DNA of 64,000 bases from Pholis gunnellus (lineage: Eukaryota; Chordata; Actinopteri; Perciformes; Pholidae), in the NCBI GenBank assembly GCA_910591455.2, contig OU342807.1, forward strand, positions 152,001 through 216,000, given 5' to 3'. The position numbers and the translations under genes were made by a program. Under the pieces are notes generated by a model. The model ran no database searches. It was not told the DNA's origin and saw only the letters and a list, made by a program, of their open reading frames with translations. Each line of letters begins with the position of its first letter. Positions within the stretch are counted from its first letter, which is position 1. Shown piece by piece: positions 12,201 through 23,552 of this stretch.

Positions 12201-15200
12201 CACACCATCACAGTGTGGAGGTGGCAGGAAGGTACAACGTCCTTTATTAGTTTTTAGGAGCGGCTGCGGTTCAGGAAGGTAGAACGGTCGTCCATTAAGA
12301 TCCAAGAAGATACTGAGCCCCAGTAAGGGGGAATGCTTTGAGTGGTTTATGATTATGCCATAGAGACGTATTGACTTGGAAAGTGACCTTTGACCTTCTC
12401 TGCCAGGCACCAAGGTGACTTGTAAAGGTGGCCACGCCGAGCGGATCTTTGTGGTGGAGTTCAGACCGGACTCTGACACCCAGTTTGTGTCGGTGGGAAT
12501 CAAACACATCAAGTTCTGGACTCTGGTCGGAGGATCGCTCGTTTACAAGAAAGGCGTGATCGGCTCGGTGGAGGACGGCCGCATGCAGACCATGCTGTCT
12601 GTCGCCTTCGGTGCTGTAAGACCAGAACCGTGGAGCTCTGACTCACCTCCTAAAATAAGATGCATAAACCTGTGTTAAGTCAGTGTTTTGTCTCCAGGGC
12701 AACCTGACGTTCACCGGCGCGATAAACGGAGACGTTTACGTTTGGAGGGAGCACTTCCTGGTTCGAGTGGTGGCGAAGGCGCACAGTGGTCCAGTCTTCA
12801 CCATGTACACCACCCTGAGGGACGGACTCATCGTCACCGGAGGGAAGGAAAGACCGTGAGTACCCGAGAATCGACATGCTTTTATCCCAGCTACAGTTAG
12901 AAACTCAAACCTTTCAGCACATCTGTGGTGGTAACTTCTGATCCACCACACTGAAGGCTCTAGGTCACAATTAGTCTTTTTACATCCTGGTTCTTCTTGT
13001 TCTCACACCTGTAGCATAACAATAACAGTGCCTCTGGTGGGTTCAGCAAAGGTCTGAGTTCCAGGTGACGGACCGGACAAACTGTGGCTCTTGAGGCCTG
13101 TGATGGTTTAAAGATGATCAGAGAGAACTGTGGCAGGACTTGACATGAGGGCCAACTCTTGGTCTCAGATGAAAGATGAGACAATTGGTTCTTTCCTGAC
13201 TCCCATATTTGTTTCATGAAGCAGGAATAGGTTACACCCGGACCAAATCCTGAAGCCAAGACTTGGGGGTGCAGTTGGTTTTAGTTCATCTGGATCCACA
13301 ATAGCTGAGGCAGCTGATGTTCCTGGCCCTTTGAATGTGATACATAGGGCAAGCAGTGCATTAAGAACAATGAAAATAAAGCCATGATATGTCTGTTGGT
13401 TGCATGTGACAGGACTAAAGAGGGCGGCGCTGTCAAGCTGTGGGATCAGGAGATGAAGCGCTGCAGAGCGTTTCAGCTGGAGACCGGCCAGCCGGTGGAG
13501 AACGTCCGATCCGTCTGCAGAGGGAAGGTACGACGCTCATCAGATCACATTTATAAAGTTCTGATGCAGCATAAACGCAAACCGTATGACTCTTTTTGTC
13601 CCTGATGGTCCAGGGTAAAATCCTGGTGGGCACCAAAGATGGCGAGATCATAGAGGTTGGAGAAAAGAACGCCGCCTCCAACACCATGATCAACGGACAC
13701 ACTCAGGGAGGCATCTGGGGTTTGGCAACTCATCCTTTCAAAGACGTCTTCATCTCCGCCAGCGATGACGGCACCATCCGAATATGGGACCTGGCTGATA
13801 AGGTAGCGGGTCTGAAGACTGGGATTGAGGATGTGGGTTCAACATTTTAACTACTCATTTGTTCTGTTTTCTGTGTGTTAGAAACTTCTGAACAAGGTGA
13901 GTTTGGGCCACCCTGCCAAGTGCACCTCCTACAGTCCCAACGGAGAGATGGTTTCCATCGGTATGGAGAACGGAGAGTTCATAGTCCTGCTGGTCAACTC
14001 CCTCACCGTCTGGGGCAAGAAGAGAGACCGCAGCATCGCCATCCAGGACATACGGTACAACTTCAGTCTTTAACAGATATCAGGTCTTTAACACCTCTAT
14101 GTTGAACCTTGATCAACTGCACATATTTTTGGGGGTCTTCTTGTGGTTCAGGTTCAGTCCAGACAACCGATTCTTGGCGGTGGGTTCGGTTGAGAGTGCT
14201 GTGGATTTCTACGACCTTTCTCTGGGACCGTCTCTTAACAGGATTGGCTACTGTAAGGACATCCCTGGCTCCGTCATCCAGATCGACTTCTCGGCTGACA
14301 GCAAACATATCCAGGTTAAAAAAGACTAAAAAACCCAAGTTAACTGGTTTAGTTTAGTCAGGAACAAATGTAGGCTTGGTGCTCCTTGTTATATGGTGCA
14401 GATGCTTACATCAGTGAACTGACTAAAACGTGAAATCCTTCATTTCCACCCCAGGTGTCCACCAGCACCTACAATCGGCAGGTGCATGAAGTTCCCTCAG
14501 GAAAGATTGTCACAGAGCAGTCTGTATTTGAGAGGATCACCTGGGCTACCTGGACCAGGTGAGGCTGACGGGAGATCAAAATATCACTGGGTCTCAGATG
14601 CTCTAATATACTGTGAGATGTGTCAAGTTTAGGGAACATCATCCTGTTGGGTCTAATGCTGCGTTCACACCAAACGCGGCGCGAATTATTCGCGAGAGTA
14701 GATTACATACAAAGTCTATGCACAGACGCGATGAGACCGGATTGACGCAAATTCGCGTCCAACGCCCCAAACGCGTGAGTTGAAGTTTTTCCACTTCGGT
14801 GAAAAAAATGGCGTGACGCTGTGGCACGATAGCCAATCAGCTTTGAGATGTTTCTCCTGTCATCAGTGACTTCCTGCCGTTGTTGAATCAGGAAATAAAT
14901 GCTGTAGCCGTCTGTGTTCACCCAGAGCTCTACGATCCCTCATATCAGTAGAGACCAGACTATGTGTAGACGTGTGTGTGTGTGTGTGTGTAAACCATAT
15001 GGTACAAACGAATACACGCTGCCGTATTCACGTCAAGATGACGTTATGTTGAGTGTTGATGGAGCTGCTACAATGTTAGCATAGCCTAGCACCGATCGAT
15101 CCGAGCTCCATTGAGAAAACAAGTACACATCGGCATCATTACGTAGTTATTTCGGAGTTTATTGCCGTTAAATCACAGCAAGTCAGTGTATTGTGTGTTC

Positions 15201-16474
15201 ATACAGCTGTAGTAAACAGCGACATGTGGCTCGCTAGACACAGTGAGCTCGATGAAATCCACGGAGCTCCTCCGGACTATGTTATGAACCAGACATGACG
15301 GCGTTTAGAAATAAGGTTATTTTTACACGGTTGATGGCGGACAGTTGAACGGCTTTCAGGCCGATAAGCCACGCCCCCTCTCCGACGTGTCCAGCACGAT
15401 TCACGCGAATGAACACAAATAGTCGCCGGAGAGACCGGCGGCGCGAATGACACAATTATTTGCGCCGCGTTTGGTGTGAACAACGGCATTAGGAACATAC
15501 TGAAGAGCTTAGTTGCTTTTGTTTTCTCAGCATCCTCGGTGACGAGGTTCTTGGAGTTTGGCCTCGTAACACAGAGAAGGCCGACGTTAACTGTGCTTGT
15601 GTTTCTCACGCCGGCCTCAACCTGGTGACCGGAGACGACTTCGGCCTCATCAAGCTCTTTGACTTCCCGTGCTCTGAGAAATTTGTAAGCTTAACGTCGG
15701 TAATGACGATGAAATCTTCACTTCATTGACCTCTTCGTACTTAATCTTCTGGTCTTTACCTCACAGGCGAAACACAAGCGCTACTTCGGTCACTCCGCTC
15801 ACATCACAAACGTTCGCTTCTCCTGCGACGATAAATTCGTCATCAGCGCCGGTGGCAGCGACTGCAGGTGAGATTAAGTTCAGAGGAAATACCTGAATAG
15901 TGTCCAATCGGGACCAATCAGAAGTATTATTTATTTATTACAAACATTCAGCAAAGAGAAGAAGAAGAAACTGCTTCGAAGACACAAAAGAGGTTTTTAC
16001 ACTCACCGATGAAACATTTCTAAATTCTAAAAATCTAAAATAAAATATTTTTTCTGGATGGAATCAAATATAAACGTACACAGTGGCCATGTTGGTGCGC
16101 ATTAGGGCATGTTAGTGGATGTTAGCCCACTTTAGTTCATGTTAGTGCACGTTAGTTCATGTTAGTGCACGTTAGTTCATGTTAGGGCACGTTGGTTCAT
16201 GTTAGTGCACGTTAGTTCACGTTAGTGCACGTTGGTTCACGTTAGGGCACTTTAGTTCACGTTAGTGCACGTTAGTGCACTTTAGTTCACGTTAGTGCAC
16301 GTTAGTTAGCCTCGTTAGCTACTAGCCGCTGGCTCGGCTGTCGCCATGTTGAGAGCCATGCGGAGACAATCAATGTGCTCCGGGATAAATCATGGAATAA
16401 TGTAACGTTTATTGTGAAATAAACATATTTCTCTGTTTCTTCCCTGCAGTTTATTTGTGTGGAAATGTCAGTGA
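1..16474 (+). CDS. eml6: EML-family WD-repeat microtubule-associated protein, 3' part (eml6)
   Basis: Echinoderm microtubule-associated-protein-like proteins bind microtubules through HELP/WD40 (TAPE) modules. The window holds the last 21 coding exons: <1-51, 4416-4568, 4651-4782, 5288-5376, 5461-5628, 5706-5907, 5994-6120, 6263-6341, 6421-6550, 6636-6734, 12058-12231, 12407-12615, 12698-12855, 13413-13527, 13614-13802, 13882-14054, 14152-14314, 14455-14558, 15531-15684, 15767-15867 and 16450-16474. Read from base 3 they give 930 codons and one TGA. The end of one WD module, an acidic linker (DSEESDDDTEEDGG, exon 6), a HELP motif (HVFGYRGFDCRNNLHYLNDG, exon 9) and a last WD module ending SLFVWKCQ are visible. 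EML6 is about 1950 aa, so roughly the C-terminal half is here. EML5 is very similar in sequence. EML6 is preferred because mtif2 lies next door, as on human 2p16. Introns 1 and 10 are swollen by tandem repeats. Confidence 0.87.
89..4412. repeat. 4.3 kb minisatellite in eml6 intron (13-bp unit)
   Basis: A 13-bp unit, GTTACCTGTGTGT, with GTGCTT and GTGCTC variants, is interrupted by (GT)n runs and fills almost the whole intron between exons 1-51 and 4416-4568. The first seven units (89-174) are in the opposite orientation (CACAGGTAAC), with a switch point near 178. Blocks sharing the same order of variants recur near 630, 1030, 1448 and 2308, suggesting a higher-order unit of roughly 400 bp. 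The unit has no stop codon in any forward frame, so false ORFs of about 1400 aa appear. Confidence 0.97.
6152..6218. repeat. (CA)n microsatellite
   Basis: About 33 CA dinucleotides lie in the short eml6 intron between exons 5994-6120 and 6263-6341. Confidence 0.97.
6740..8060. repeat. Minisatellite of ACAACCACA units, left part
   Basis: Tandem units of about 19-21 bp built on CAAAACAACCACA plus AAGAGACT, TAGACA or AAGACA start six bases after the eml6 exon 10 donor (6734). The array was later split by a hAT element at 8061-8766. Confidence 0.96.
8061..8766. mobile_element. Non-autonomous hAT-type DNA transposon, 706 bp
   Basis: The element has perfect 15-bp terminal inverted repeats, CAGGGGTGGCCAACC at the left and its reverse complement at the right end. 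It is flanked by a perfect 8-bp target duplication, ACATAGAC (8053-8060 and 8767-8774). Eight-base duplications and CAGGGGT-type ends are typical of hAT elements. No transposase frame is present. Internal GCGGCTC and TGTGGCTCTT motifs lie near both ends. It sits inside a minisatellite in an eml6 intron. Confidence 0.92.
8767..8893. repeat. Minisatellite of ACAACCACA units, right part
   Basis: The same ACAACCACA array resumes directly after the hAT insertion and ends near 8893. Confidence 0.94.
8894..9462. other. Unique intronic DNA
   Basis: This is an eml6 intron stretch with no recognised gene or repeat beyond scattered AT-rich sequence. Confidence 0.6.
9463..10111. mobile_element. Fold-back MITE with arms of about 300 bp
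   Basis: The left arm starts ATGGAGCTAAATCCAGGTC and the right arm ends with its reverse complement. Complementarity continues with small gaps almost to the centre near 9790. The flanks carry an 8-base near-perfect duplication, ACTATCTT (9455-9462) and ACTATCTC (10112-10119). There is no coding capacity. The target-site length suggests a hAT-mobilised element, but the superfamily is inferred. Confidence 0.82.
10545..10587. repeat. Perfect 19-bp hairpin
   Basis: Arms GGGACCATGAACATCTACA and its exact reverse complement surround the loop GTAAA. It lies in a repeat-rich eml6 intron and is probably part of a dispersed element. Confidence 0.75.
10588..12057. other. Intronic DNA, CCTTGGTTCC-rich in its second half
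   Basis: No exon is seen before 12058. From about 11220 to 12040 the sequence is a degenerate field of TTCCTTGGTTCC-like words (a decayed pyrimidine-rich repeat). A short truncated MITE-like end (TAGTTGCAGCCCTA) lies near 11800. Confidence 0.55.
14655..15491. mobile_element. MITE-like element with about 37-bp terminal inverted repeats
   Basis: The left end begins AATGCTGCGTTCACACCAAA and the right end is the near-perfect reverse complement (AATGCCGTTGTTCACACCAA read inward). Both continue through CGCGGCGC and an AATTATT/AATAATT stretch. Flanking bases CT and AG would fit a short CTA/TTA target site, as for PIF/Harbinger, but the superfamily is uncertain. The right end lies 39 bases upstream of eml6 exon 15531-15684. 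Confidence 0.75.
16085..16312. repeat. 10/20-bp minisatellite
   Basis: GTTAGTTCAC and GTTAGTGCAC units alternate with small variations in the last eml6 intron. Confidence 0.92.
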
Positions 16475-16919
16475 GATCCTCCATCTTCCTCTTCTTCCTC
16501 TTCCTCCTCCTGTGATGCTGCAGTCTGCTAACTCTTCAGCTCCTTTAACTTGAAAACCACACGGGACAGGAAGTGACATCACAGGGGATCAAACCTGTGA
16601 CGGTACTGTATGTTATTGTGACGTAGTTCTTTATATTTCAGGTTCTCTGTGTTGTTAAATCGTGTTTGTTTGTCAGAATGTGCCTTTTTAACTCTGACCA
16701 AACATTTGATAAAACTTTATTTATAATCGTGGTGCTATGAAATGTGATCATTTAGGGCTTTTTACAGATGTGTTGTTTTGTATGTTGTTCTGTCTGATGA
16801 TGATGAAGATGTTCTATGTTCCTGCACTGAGTTCTTAAATGAAGTAGAACAAATAGAAGAAAGATGGATCTTAGTTTGATCCCAGTAAAAAAAAAAAAAG
16901 TAATTCTACCTCAAAATAC

Positions 16920-16925
16920 AATAAA
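16920..16925 (+). other. Poly(A) signal candidate for eml6
   Basis: AATAAA lies 446 bases after the eml6 stop and before the 15-bp array, giving a plausible 3' UTR of about 450-470 bases. Confidence 0.55.
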
Positions 16926-17091
16926 GTGAAACTTTTTTAAGGTTTTCAAATTAGAGTTCATTGAGGAGAACAGACACGTGGGAACCTTTTCTGTCCACAA
17001 GGTGGCGCTGTGTTCTCTTCGAGAACCGTAGAAATATAACTTTAAAGAAACTGAACGCTTTTCAACCTCTGAATGAGGATTTAAAGAGAAA

Positions 17092-19450
17092 TACTTTCTG
17101 TGAGGAACTGTTCTATATGAAACTGTTCTGTGAGGAACTGTTCTATATGAAACTGTTCTGTGAGGAACTGTTCTGTGAGGAACTGTTCTGTATGAAACTG
17201 TTCTGTGAGGAACTGTTCTATATGAAACTGTTCTGTGAGGAACTGTTCTATATGAAACTGTTCTGTGAGGAACTGTTCTGTATGAAACTGTTCTGTATGA
17301 AAACTGTTCTGTGAGGAACTGTTCTGTATGAAACTGTTCTGTGGGGAACTGTTCTATATGAAACTGTTCTGTGAGGAACTGTTCTGTGAGGAACTGTTCT
17401 GTATGAAACTGTTCTGTGAGGAACTGTTCTATATGAAACTGTTCTGTGAGGAACTGTTCTGTATGAAACTGTTCTGTGAGGAACTGTTCTATATGAAACT
17501 GTTCTGTGAGGAACTGTTCTATATGAAACTGTTCTGTGAGGAACTGTTCTGTATGAAACTGTTCTGTGAGGAACTGTTCTGTATGAAACTGTTCTGTATG
17601 AAAACTGTTCTGTGAGGAACTGTTCTGTATGAAACTGTTCTGTGGGGAACTGTTCTATATGAAACTGTTCTATATGAAACTGTTCTGTGGGGAACTGTTC
17701 TATATGAAACTGTTCTGTATGAAAACTGTTCTGTGAGGAACTGTTCTATATGAAACTGTTCTGTGGGGAACTGTTCTATATGAAACTGTTCTGTATGAAA
17801 ACTGTTCTGTGAGGAACTGTTCTATATGAAACTGTTCTGTGAGGAACTGTTCTATATGAAACTGTTCTGTGGGGAACTGTTCTATATGAAACTGTTCTGT
17901 GAGGAACTGTTCTGTGGGGAACTGTTCTATATGAAACTGTTCTGTATGAAAACTGTTCTGTGCGGAACTGTTCTATATGAAACTGTTCTGTGAGGAACTG
18001 TTCTGTGGGGAACTGTTCTATATGAAACTGTTCTGTATGAAAACTGTTCTGTGCGGAACTGTTCTATATGAAACTGTTCTGTGAGGAACTGTTCTATATG
18101 AAACTGTTCTGTGAGGAACTGTTCTATATGAAACTGTTCTGTGAGGAACTGTTCTATATGAAACTGTTCTGTGAGGAACTGTTCTATATGAAACTGTTCT
18201 GTGAGGAACTGTTCTGTGAGGAACTGTTCTGTATGAAACTGTTCTGTGAGGAACTGTTCTATATGAAACTGTTCTGTGAGGAACTGTTCTATATGAAACT
18301 GTTCTGTGGGGAACTGTTCTATATGAAACTGTTCTATATGAAACTGTTCTGTGAGGAACTGTTCTATATGAAACTGTTCTGTGAGGAACTGTTCTATATG
18401 AAACTGTTCTATATGAAACTGTTCTGTGAGGAACTGTTCTATATGAAACTGTTCTGTGAGGAACTGTTCTATATGAAACTGTTCTGTATGAAACTGTTCT
18501 GTGAGGAACTGTTCTATATGAAACTGTTCTATATGAAACTGTTCTGTGAGGAACTGTTCTATATGAAACTGTTCTGTGAGGAACTGTTCTATATGAAACT
18601 GTTCTGTATGAAACTGTTTTGTGAGGAACTGTTCTGTATGAAACTGTTCTGTGGGGAACTGTTCTGTGGGGAACTGTTCTATATGAAACTGTTCTGTATG
18701 AAAACTGTTCTGTGCGGAACTGTTCTATATGAAACTGTTCTGTGAGGAACTGTTCTGTGGGGAACTGTTCTATATGAAACTGTTCTGTATGAAAACTGTT
18801 CTGTGCGGAACTGTTCTATATGAAACTGTTCTGTGAGGAACTGTTCTATATGAAACTGTTCTGTGAGGAACTGTTCTATATGAAACTGTTCTGTGAGGAA
18901 CTGTTCTATATGAAACTGTTCTGTGAGGAACTGTTCTATATGAAACTGTTCTGTGAGGAACTGTTCTGTGAGGAACTGTTCTGTATGAAACTGTTCTGTG
19001 AGGAACTGTTCTATATGAAACTGTTCTGTGAGGAACTGTTCTATATGAAACTGTTCTGTGGGGAACTGTTCTATATGAAACTGTTCTATATGAAACTGTT
19101 CTGTGAGGAACTGTTCTATATGAAACTGTTCTGTGAGGAACTGTTCTATATGAAACTGTTCTGTGAGGAACTGTTCTATATGAAACTGTTCTATATGAAA
19201 CTGTTCTGTGAGGAACTGTTCTATATGAAACTGTTCTGTGAGGAACTGTTCTATATGAAACTGTTCTGTATGAAACTGTTTTGTGAGGAACTGTTCTATA
19301 TGAAACTGTTCTGTATGAAACTGTTCTGTGGGGAACTGTTCTGTGAGGAGCTGTTCTATATGAAACTGTTCTGTGAGTAACTGTTCTGTATGAAATCTGT
19401 TCTATATGAAACTGTTCTATATGAAACTGTTCTATATGAAATCTGTTTTG
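17092..19450. repeat. 2.3 kb array of 15-bp units carrying TGTTCT
   Basis: About 155 units in two main forms, GAACTGTTCTGTGAG and AAACTGTTCTATATG, with rare one-base insertions that shift the frame. It lies between eml6 and mtif2. A larger block is duplicated: the series around 18060-18640 recurs closely at 18810-19370. Open frames reading ELFCEELFYMKLFC are a by-product of the 15-base period. Confidence 0.96.
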
Positions 19451-19689
19451 TAGCTCATCAAGTTTACAGAACAATGTTTATTTTTGTAGAGCTTCGTCTA
19501 ACTAAAGAATATAAATACTCATATTTAGAAGTATATAGAAGTTAATCAGGCAAACGGTTTGGGAACCACAGGTTCTCTAGAGAACCAACAGCCTCAGTCA
19601 GAACAGAAACTGTATTTAAGAGTTTGATAAATTAGAGTTAAGAATCGTTGAGTGTCGTCTTAATAAATTACAGCGCAAAGATTAATGTT

Positions 19690-19815
19690 GGTACAGGTGA
19701 CGGTACTTTATTAAAGGAACATGAGCTCACCTTTAGTACTTTTGGAGTTCCACAGGGTTCCGTGTTGGGTTCCTTGTTATTTCACGTGAACAAACTTTAC
19801 CCGTGTGGACGTCGG
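19690..19815 (+). mobile_element. LINE reverse-transcriptase fragment
   Basis: The translation contains FGVPQGSVLGSLLF, matching the conserved GVPQGSVLGPLLF block of non-LTR retrotransposon reverse transcriptase. Only about 30-40 codons remain, with no flanking domains, so it is a dead scrap. Confidence 0.75.
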
Positions 19816-20154
19816 ACACCTGATCGTCTCACGCGTAGTTCAAACTGAAGGAAACTGTTCCGTAAGGAGATGTGGTTCTGGGGTTCTGGGGTTCTGGTGG
19901 TTCTGTGTGAACAGAAGATTTATTTTGTAAAGTTAAAGATGTTAAATGTTGTTGTGAGTGTTTTTAGATCATCTAGATGTTGAGCTTCGTTTACGACGCT
20001 GTAACTTTTGTTTTCATTAAAAAAAAATGTATAAACAGCATAAACACAACTTTATTAATAACAAACTGACCGACGGTCAAACCTGACTTGTTGCTATGGT
20101 GACTAACTTCAGGATGCATTCAAAAATCAACAATAAACTTGTCTTTAAAAAAGA

Positions 20155-20342
<188 letters not shown>

Positions 20343-20569
20343 CATCAAAACGAGCATCAAAGTGTTTCACAGACATAAAAGGTCAAATAATAGAACATGA
20401 TACAGATATAACTATATAGATCTATAGATCTATATAGATAGATCTATATATAACAGATATACAGAATAAATCTGAACGAGGTCTGAAAACTACAATAGCC
20501 TACAGATCTAACCGGAAGTCACTGTTTGTTCTGCTGCCGGATCTTGTTTCAAGCTCGTCTCCATCCAGA

Positions 20570-20746
20570 GTCTCAGGCAGAAGCAGGTCTACTCCAGACC
20601 AGCAGGAGGCGCTCCGGACCAGCTGGTCCTGTACAAGGTGTCATGGCGGCTCCCTGTCGGACGTTTCCTTCACGGTGAAACTGAACCAACTGATGAAGAG
20701 TTAGTTTGAGGATGAGCTGAAAGAAGAAGAAGCACGTGACTCTCAG
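20570..20746 (+). other. Probable 5' UTR exon of mtif2
   Basis: The segment ends in a strong donor, CTCTCAG followed by GTGAGACAG (20747). Its only early ATG (20643) opens an 11-codon frame, so it is non-coding. It is the best upstream partner for the acceptor at 23041 before the mtif2 start codon. The 5' limit is a guess. Confidence 0.4.
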
Positions 20747-21479
20747 GTGAGACAGAACTCGGTTCACCTGAGAGTTCTTTACTGTCCTCGCGCTCTGTGT
20801 CTCCTTCTGGTCTAACGTCTCGTGTGGGTCGGACGGACTCGCCAGACTTCGTCTGTTTTCAAACGGGTTAGGGACCGAACGTCCGCCCGTTCGTCTGTGA
20901 AAGTTCTATTAATCCATTCAGCGTAGAAATAATCCAACTAAACAGCAGGTAGGTCAAATACCAACAAAGCCCACCGGTACGAGACCGGATCAGAACAAGG
21001 CCCGCCTGCTTCTCCAGGTGTGGAGTCAGTGGAGAAGGTTCTGGTGGATCCCAGAACCTTTCCATGGTTCTTGATCATGACACTAGTCTGGTTTCTCTGC
21101 TGTTGGTGAGTCTGGATGAGCTGAGGGTCTCGGTGGTCTAGGAAAGGGTTGAAGGACAGATGTCCCACAGGAACACAAGGGGCCTTTAGATGAAATCTGG
21201 TTCTGGTTGTGGGACCAGGTCTCCCAGCGTCCCTGGTGCTGGATCAACGTAAATGAAGCAAAGCAGTTCTTTGTAGGTTTGATGACTTTGACTCTCTACT
21301 GTTGCACTGAGTAGTCCTGAGGATGTAGACCAGCAGCAGGTCCTGATGGTGTCCATCCAGCACCCTGAAGGTCTGCGCTGACCAGCTCAGACCTTCATTC
21401 TATCTTCTCCTCGTCTCTTCATCACACCTTCCAGTGGAAAACATCTCGTTTAGTTCCAATCCCAAAGAAACACTGTGAG

Positions 21480-21600
21480 GAGTCGTAGACCTGAGACCTG
21501 GAGACCTGAGACCTGGAGACCTGGAGACCTGAGACCTGGAGACCTGAGACCTGGAGACCTGTGACCTAAAGACCTGAGACTTGTAGACCTGAGATCTGGA
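21480..21600. repeat. GAGACCTG-type short tandem repeat
   Basis: Repeated GAGACCTGGAGACCTGAGACC units are followed by a short (GGA)n run to about 21617. Confidence 0.85.
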
Positions 21601-21944
21601 GGAGGAGGAGGAGGAGGACTCCCCAGTGATGATGAAGGGTCAGCAGATATAAATATCTTGGGGTCTATCACTGTGGAGGATCAATCAGAGGCTCAGGCCT
21701 CAGGCCTCTAGAGGTCACTAGAGGTCACTGTAGGGCCGAGTAAAGAACGATTGTTTCTGTTGAAGGCGTCTTTAAAGGACCCAGAAGCTCGTTCAGTGAG
21801 AGACTCAGAGTTCTACTGAAGGTCTTTGGTTCCAGCAGCTGTTAGGTTTTTAGATTTAGCATCTTTCTGACGCCAATCGTGTTTTCTGTGACAGTTTATT
21901 ATTTATTCTTTGTAATGTGTTTTCTGTCTGTTGTGCACTGTGGA

Positions 21945-22950
21945 CTGTGTCTATTGTTGTGTGTGTGTGTGTGTGTCTATTGTTGTGTGTCTATTGTCTG
22001 TGTGTGTGTGTGTCTATTGTTGTGTGTGTGTGTGTCTATTGTTGTGTGTCTATTGTTGTCTATTGTGTGTCTGTTGTCTGTGTGTGTCTATTGTCTGTGT
22101 CTATTGTTGTCTATTGTGTGTCTGTTGTCTGTGTGTGTCTATTGTTGTCTGTGTGTGTCTATTGTTGTGTGTCTATTGTCTGTGTGTCTATTGTTGTCTA
22201 TTGTTGTGTGTGTGTGTCTGTTGTTGTCTGTGTGTGTCTATTGTTGTCTATTGTTGTGTGTGTGTCTATTGTTGTCTGTGTGTGTCTATTGTTGTGTGTG
22301 CGTGTGTGTCTATTGTTGTGTGTGTGTGTCTATTGTTGTGTGTGTGTGTCTATTGTTGTGTCTATTGTTGTCTGTGTGTGTCTATTTTTGTGTGTGTGTC
22401 TATTGTTGTCTATTGTTGTGTGTGTGTGTGTGTCTATTGTTGTGTGTGTGTGTGTGTGTGTGTGTCTATTGTTGTCTATTGTTGTCTGTGTGTGTCTATT
22501 GTTGTGTGTGTGTGTCTATTGTTGTCTGTGTGAGTCTATTGTTGTCTGTGTGTGTCTATTGTTGTGTGTCTATTGTTGTGTGTGTGTGTGTGTGTGTGTC
22601 TATTGTTGTCTGTGTGAGTCTATTGTTGTCTGTGTGTGTCTATTGTTGTCTGTGTGTCTATTGTTGTCTATTGTTGTCTGTGTGTGTGTGTGTCTATTGT
22701 TGACTATTGTTGTCTGTGTTTGTCTATTGTTGTGTGTGTGTGTCTATTGTTGTGTCTATTGTCTGTGTGTGTGTCTATTGTTGTCTGTCTATTGTTGTGT
22801 GTGTGTGTGTGTGTGAGTCTATTGTTGTCTATTGTTGTCTGTGTGTGTCTATTGTTTTGTGTGTGTGTGTCTATTGTTGTGTGTGTCTATTGTTGACTAT
22901 TGTTGTCTGTGTGTGTCTGTTGTTGTCTATTGTTGTGTGTGTGTGTCTGT
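21945..22950. repeat. TCTATTGTTGTGTGTG minisatellite
   Basis: About 1 kb of variable-length units TCTATTGTTG plus (TG)n. It generates false cysteine-, valine- and leucine-rich ORFs in all three forward frames. Confidence 0.96.
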
Positions 22951-23043
22951 TGGATGAATAAAGTTTTCTAATCTTGTTGTTGTCACAACATCCAGACAGC
23001 ATCAGAGGACCAATCAGAGAGCCTAACCTGTCCCTCTACAGGT

Positions 23044-23511
23044 ATGAATGTGATGTCATCAGTGATGCGGGGGGCCCGCCGGCTCGTCCTCGTGGACCCG
23101 GCTCAGCTCAGCCACTTCCTGTCTCCGCCCGTCCTCCGTCCGGCTCGAAGCTCCGCCCCCTCGCTCACCTGTGAACAGAACAGGAAGTTCGCCTCCAAAC
23201 AGGTGAGTCTTGACTCGACGGTCCCGTTAGCCGGATCACGTTCAGGATGAGATCACATGAGTCAGGCTTTTCTGGCAGAATCACCATAGCAACACTTCCA
23301 TGAGCCTGAATTAAAGATGATGAAGGTGATGATGAAGGTGATGATGAAGGTGATGATGAAGGTGATGATGAAGGTGGACTCATGAAAAGAACAGAATCAC
23401 TGCTGATTATGAAGAACACACACACACACACTGATCCACCACACACAGTCACACACATTCAAACTGCTAGTTCTACATGTAATCCACACACACACACACA
23501 CACACATACAT

Positions 23512-23552
<41 letters not shown>

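Larger units (their letters stand above)
20750..23041. other. Presumed mtif2 5' intron
   Basis: No coding exon is seen. The first kilobase is ordinary sequence. It is followed by GACCTGGAGACCT-type repeats (21480-21600) and a GT-rich minisatellite (21940-22950). Confidence 0.5.

Noticed and set aside
1..16474. EML5 instead of EML6
   Set aside because: The proteins are very similar, but the adjacent mtif2 matches the EML6 neighbourhood. Not fully excluded without a search.
17092..19474. Frames reading ELFCEELFYMKLFC (+) and SYRTVPHRTV (-)
   Set aside because: By-product of a 15-base unit with no stops; frames shift at one-base slips and no gene signals surround them.
19648..19848. 66-codon ORF as a gene
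   Set aside because: It contains only the GVPQGSVLG block of a LINE reverse transcriptase with no other domain.
21879..22961. Cysteine-rich ORFs of up to 299 codons
   Set aside because: GT-rich minisatellite read in all three frames.
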